From NCBI GenBank assembly GCA_012031475.1, contig JAAUTJ010000180.1, positions 1 to 8,217 on the forward strand: a stretch of DNA of 8,217 bases, given 5' to 3'. The notes beneath the pieces were generated by a model. The model was not told the DNA's origin and did no database searches. It was given only the letters and a program-made list of their open reading frames with translations. A program made the translations under genes and the position numbers. This stretch comes from Leptolyngbyaceae cyanobacterium SM1_3_5. Lineage in GTDB: Bacteria > Cyanobacteriota > Cyanobacteriia > Elainellales > Elainellaceae. Each line of letters begins with the position of its first letter. Within the stretch, counting starts at the first letter, position 1. This document shows positions 5,455 to 8,217 of the stretch, piece after piece.

Positions 5455-6807
5455 ATGAATCGGGAACCAGATATTAACAATTCCACTGACCCGATCGCAT
5501 CCCAGCCGCCCAAGGCCGAGTCCGACTCGATCGAATCCTTGGGCGCAAAGCTGGGTAAAACGCTGGGCAACACTGCCCTGAGCATGGGAAAAGCTGCCGT
5601 CGAAACTGCGACCGGGTTGAGTACGGCCATGACCACAACTGCACAGCAGACTGGCAAAACCGTTGTCGAAACCGCTGGTGGATTAGGTGAAGTGTTGGGA
5701 CAAACCACCACTCAGATGAGCAAAAACGCGATCGATACTGCCGCCGCCCTCGGTTCGATCGTCGGCAAAACTTCCGCTCATGTCGGCCAAACGGCGATCG
5801 ATTTTGCAACTTGGGCAAGCGACGTTGCCGTTTGGATGGGTGAAGCGACAGTCAAGCAAGGCTATCAGTGGGTTGATCAGGCCACCAAGGGCACGGGACA
5901 CGCCGTCACGGTGCTGGGCAATAACGGCTTGGTGCGCCGACTGTCGGGCTTGCTGAGAATCGATTGGCTGGTGGGAATTGGCGATCGAGTCGATCTGCAA
6001 AAAGCCCAAACCGCTGTTACAGAACTGCAAGCGAAATATCCCGACGAGTCACCCCGCCAAATTGCCCACCGAATCATGGTCGAGAAGGCAATGTATGCGG
6101 CGGGAACGGGCGTGGTGAGCAGTTTGGTTCCCGGTGCGGCTTTGGCACTGCTGGCGATTGATCTGGCTGCAACGACCGCCCTGCAAACCGAAATGGTCTA
6201 TCAAATCGCGGCTGCTTACGGCTTGGATTTGCAAGATCCGGGGCGGAAGGGCGAAGTTTTGGCGATCTTTGGTTTGGCTTTGGGCGGCAGCAGAGCGCTT
6301 CAGGCAGGATTGGGTTTTCTGCGGAATGTGCCCTTAGCCGGAGCGATGATCGGAGCGGGAACAAACGCGACGATGATGTATGCGTTGGGCTATGCGGCCT
6401 GTCAGTTTTACGAGACAAAGCAGAGCGGAGAATTAAACGAAGCGAACCTGACCACTTTGCAGCAGGAAAGCGATCGCTATTTGCAAAAAGCGATCGATCA
6501 GCAGCAAATTACCGATCAAGTTCTGGGGCGAATGCTGTTAGCCAGCTACCCGAACAAAACCTGGCGAGAAATTCAGCCGGAACTCGATCGCTTACAGCTT
6601 AGCGATCGATCGATTCAGCAAATTTCGGATAGTTTGCGATCGCCTCAGCCGCTTGATAAACTGCTCGATCAGCTTGATCCAGAATTTGCCGCACCGCTCT
6701 ATGTGCAGTGTCAGCGCGTCACGCAGATGAACCGCGACGTGAATGCGGCAGAGGCAGAAATTCTAGAGTCGATCCGCTCCGCTGCCTACGATCGGGCGGC
6801 AGTTTGA
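5455..6807 (+). CDS. Helical-repeat protein with EcsC/DUF697-like hydrophobic core
   Basis: A 450-residue protein of unknown role. After a polar tail (1-22) comes an array with a period of exactly 22 residues: units start at 45, 67, 89 and 111 (GKAAVETATGL, GKTVVETAGGL, SKNAIDTAAALG, GQTAIDFATWA), and 23-44 matches the second half of the pattern. Such 11/22-mers form amphipathic helices that lie on membranes or lipid, as in apolipoproteins and LEA proteins. Residues 137-215 are mixed, followed by a hydrophobic block at about 214-316: VSSLVPGAALALLAIDLA, then MVYQIAAAYGLDLQDPGRKG, then NVPLAGAMIGAGTN. This pattern, helix - Pro-Gly - Asp - YG.dl - iP..Ga..ga..N, resembles EcsC and DUF697 proteins; I cannot choose between them. 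The C-terminal 320-450 is a charged helical tail with SYPNKTWREIQPEL. The ATG at 5455 lacks a good Shine-Dalgarno, so the start is the least certain part. It converges on tamB. Confidence 0.8.
   Translation: MNREPDINNSTDPIASQPPKAESDSIESLGAKLGKTLGNTALSMGKAAVETATGLSTAMTTTAQQTGKTVVETAGGLGEVLGQTTTQMSKNAIDTAAALGSIVGKTSAHVGQTAIDFATWASDVAVWMGEATVKQGYQWVDQATKGTGHAVTVLGNNGLVRRLSGLLRIDWLVGIGDRVDLQKAQTAVTELQAKYPDESPRQIAHRIMVEKAMYAAGTGVVSSLVPGAALALLAIDLAATTALQTEMVYQIAAAYGLDLQDPGRKGEVLAIFGLALGGSRALQAGLGFLRNVPLAGAMIGAGTNATMMYALGYAACQFYETKQSGELNEANLTTLQQESDRYLQKAIDQQQITDQVLGRMLLASYPNKTWREIQPELDRLQLSDRSIQQISDSLRSPQPLDKLLDQLDPEFAAPLYVQCQRVTQMNRDVNAAEAEILESIRSAAYDRAAV
5587..5850 (+). repeat. Four 66-base coding repeats (22-residue helical units)
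   Basis: Codons 45-132 of the 450-residue protein form four units of 22 residues without any insertion between them. Shared positions are Gly/Ser-1, Lys/Gln-2, Val/Ile-5, Glu/Asp-6, Ala-8 and a small residue or Trp at 10. Unit similarity falls from first to last; the fourth is the most diverged and gains aromatic residues (FATWASDVAVWM). The DNA has drifted more than the protein, so these are old duplications held by selection and not a recent tandem expansion. Residues 23-44 match only the second half of the unit. Confidence 0.7.
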
Positions 6808-6815
6808 CTTGCCGC
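6796..6815. terminator. Hairpin between convergent genes
   Basis: GCGGCA at 6796-6801 pairs perfectly with TGCCGC at 6810-6815 around an 8-base loop that contains the TGA of the repeat-protein gene. Read on the minus strand it begins 7 bases after the tamB stop codon, the usual distance for a 3' structure. There is no T-run on either side, so it may serve as a weak bidirectional terminator or an mRNA end-protecting stem. The inter-gene space is only 15 bases, so transcripts from the two genes may overlap. Confidence 0.35.
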
Positions 6816-6822
6816 AGCAAAG

Positions 6823-8193
6823 TTAAAATCTGCGGTTAAACTCCAGGACGACTCGCGATTCGCCATCAAGACTCGTGGAGCTACGCAGCAGAAATTCGTC
6901 GTTGAGGCGATAGCGCAAGCCGACCTGAGTGGGTTCAGGCGTGGTCAGAAATTGCAGCACTGAGGCAGACAAATTCGGCGTGATGTCTACGCCCAGTTCG
7001 GCAGCAAGGCCAAAGTTTGCCTGACCTTCATCGTTGGTAATCGAAGTAGGAAACAAGCGGAATTCGCTGAGGCCAAGCGTGTTGCCGATGAAGTTTTGAA
7101 CGCGCGTGAGTAGGGCTGATCCGGCGAGATTTGCCAGCGCCAATGTCGTGTCGCCGCGCCCCAAAGTATCAACAAAGCCGCCGCCGATCAGGGCAATGAT
7201 TTCGTTTTGCGATCGCCCCGGACTGCTGCTTAGCTCCAGGTTGCGACCAATCTGGCTGGCGCGGCCTGTGACTCTGGCCTGCACACGCACCGTTTGCAAA
7301 GAGCCAAATTCGCTGGCGGGAATCGCGCTGATTTCCGAGGAAGCGAAGGGGGAAAACGACGTGATCTGCGTGGGGGTGTTGGTGACTTCTGGAACAGACG
7401 TAACTAGGGTGATATTTAGCTCTGGATCGAGTCCTTGATTGGGCGTGAACGTGGCGGTTTGGGGAAAGCGGCGATCGAGGTTGAACTGCGTGGTGAACAA
7501 ATTCACCTGTCCGCCGCGAAGCTCAATGGTTCCTGCGGCTTCGAGGTTGCGGAAGTTTTCGAGCGAGCCGTTGACCGTTAGATCGCCTCTGGCGAGAAAA
7601 TTCAGGACGGGCTGGCGCGTAATCAGCAGCGCATCGCCCAAGGTGATTTGCAAATTGTTGAGGGCGGGAGCCGTCAAGATTGGCGCATTCGCCTCGGCAG
7701 TCGGTGTCTCGGTGGCGGCAGGCGCAGCGGCAGTATCCGGCAGGGAAACGCGCCCCTGACTGAGCAGCACATCGCCACCAATTAACGGCGCAAGCGCGGC
7801 TCCGGTGACGTTGACTCGTCCGCTGACGTTGCCGTTGTAAAGTCCTTTGTAGTTGAGCGTCAGATCGTTGAGAACGACGGTGAGCGGCAGGACAGAATCA
7901 GAATTGGGCGCATCGTTCGGATCGAAAATCGGTAGAACGCCGATCGCCGTCACAAAGCCGTTGCCAATGTCGCCGCGAAAGGCTTCGACCTGAATGCGGC
8001 TGCGGTTGAACTGGATGCGCCCGGAAACGTTGGTGAGCGGTTCGGGCAAAGCTTGCGCCGTGAAGGTGGCGTTCTCGAAGCGGGCGGTTCCTTCCGCGAT
8101 CGGATTAAAGGCGGTGCCGCGCACTTGCAGATTGACGCTGCCCTCTCCCTCTTGCCAAACAACTTGATTTTGGAACAGATTCAGTGCGGGCAT
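6823..8193 (-). CDS. tamB: TamB/DUF490-type envelope protein, C-terminal part
   Basis: 456 residues ending in VVLEFNRRF with TAA at 6823-6825. TamB proteins are long, beta-rich bridges between inner and outer membrane that help place outer-membrane proteins and move phospholipids. Seen here are repeating short beta strands (VNLQVRGTAF, ARFENATF, GRIQFNRSRIQVEAFRG), an Ala/Pro/Thr-rich linker (about 153-175), another beta block (LQITLGDALLI, GTIELRGGQVNLF), and the typical C-terminal domain: LSSSPGRSQNEIIALIGGG (321-339), the Ala/Leu-rich LALANLAGSALL (351-362), GLSEFRLFPTS (374-384) and an aromatic C-terminus like outer-membrane strands. Full cyanobacterial homologues are, from memory, well over 1,000 residues and begin with a membrane anchor; this ORF has neither. 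Codons just upstream of the ATG contain TAG TAG, so it cannot be extended in frame. It is either a separately translated C-terminal piece or the distal part of a gene broken by frameshift. No strong Shine-Dalgarno precedes the ATG. Confidence 0.85.
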   Translation of the reverse strand: MPALNLFQNQVVWQEGEGSVNLQVRGTAFNPIAEGTARFENATFTAQALPEPLTNVSGRIQFNRSRIQVEAFRGDIGNGFVTAIGVLPIFDPNDAPNSDSVLPLTVVLNDLTLNYKGLYNGNVSGRVNVTGAALAPLIGGDVLLSQGRVSLPDTAAAPAATETPTAEANAPILTAPALNNLQITLGDALLITRQPVLNFLARGDLTVNGSLENFRNLEAAGTIELRGGQVNLFTTQFNLDRRFPQTATFTPNQGLDPELNITLVTSVPEVTNTPTQITSFSPFASSEISAIPASEFGSLQTVRVQARVTGRASQIGRNLELSSSPGRSQNEIIALIGGGFVDTLGRGDTTLALANLAGSALLTRVQNFIGNTLGLSEFRLFPTSITNDEGQANFGLAAELGVDITPNLSASVLQFLTTPEPTQVGLRYRLNDEFLLRSSTSLDGESRVVLEFNRRF

Positions 8194-8217
8194 TGATTGT
8201 CTCTACTAAAGATGGCA

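Larger units (their letters stand above)
865..7216. repeat. HIP1 palindrome GCGATCGC, 13 copies
   Basis: Exact GCGATCGC octamers begin at 865, 1289, 1864, 2018, 2094, 3000, 3221, 4283, 4763, 4885, 6470, 6636 and 7209. A random 8.2-kb sequence of even composition would be expected to hold about 0.13. This is the Highly Iterated Palindrome of cyanobacteria. Most copies lie inside genes; the copy at 4885 is in the spacer upstream of the gamma-glutamyltransferase and acidic-protein genes. None occurs in the AT-rich stretches 1-384 or 2336-2976, in line with those regions having a different composition. Confidence 0.9.

Overview
The window looks like chromosomal DNA from a cyanobacterium, probably a filamentous or Leptolyngbya-like lineage; genus cannot be fixed from sequence alone. 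The main evidence is thirteen copies of the palindrome GCGATCGC (HIP1) in 8.2 kb, many more CGATCG hexamers, a TamB-like protein of cyanobacterial style, and a G-rich intergenic repeat of a type I recall from many cyanobacterial genomes. I see no rRNA, tRNA, CRISPR array, insertion sequence or phage gene.

Layout. Positions 1-384 hold the 3' end of an AT-rich unrecognised gene (+). Positions 385-680 are non-coding and contain a hairpin-forming repeat (about 481-540). Positions 681-2216 (+) encode a 511-residue protein with two P-loop modules, the second a clear Cdc48-type AAA domain. Positions 2336-2976 (+) are the remains of a toxin-antitoxin pair: a ribbon-helix-helix-like antitoxin with an in-frame TAG, overlapped by a GTG-started PIN-domain (VapC-like) toxin that is frameshifted in an A run and lacks about a dozen internal residues. 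Positions 2992-4794 (-) encode a complete exported gamma-glutamyltransferase with an intact catalytic threonine. A 213-bp divergent spacer follows, containing a 14-codon ORF in frame with the next gene.

Positions 5008-5352 (+) encode a small acidic protein I do not recognise. Positions 5455-6807 (+) encode a 450-residue protein with an N-terminal 22-residue helical repeat array and a hydrophobic EcsC/DUF697-like core. Positions 6823-8193 (-) encode the C-terminal part of a TamB/DUF490-type envelope protein; two TAG codons lie in frame just upstream, so the gene is either split or its 5' part is in another frame beyond the window.

How the genes relate. There is no single obvious operon: strands alternate and two gene pairs converge with only 15 bp between their stops. 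Envelope and periplasm functions cluster on the right (gamma-glutamyltransferase, a likely membrane-associated helical protein, TamB). The acidic protein and the repeat protein are co-directional, 102 bp apart, and could share a transcript, but a hairpin sits between them. The strongest candidates for undescribed biology are that two-gene stretch (5008-6807) and the tandem P-loop ATPase. The clearest evolutionary story is the doubly inactivated toxin-antitoxin locus.
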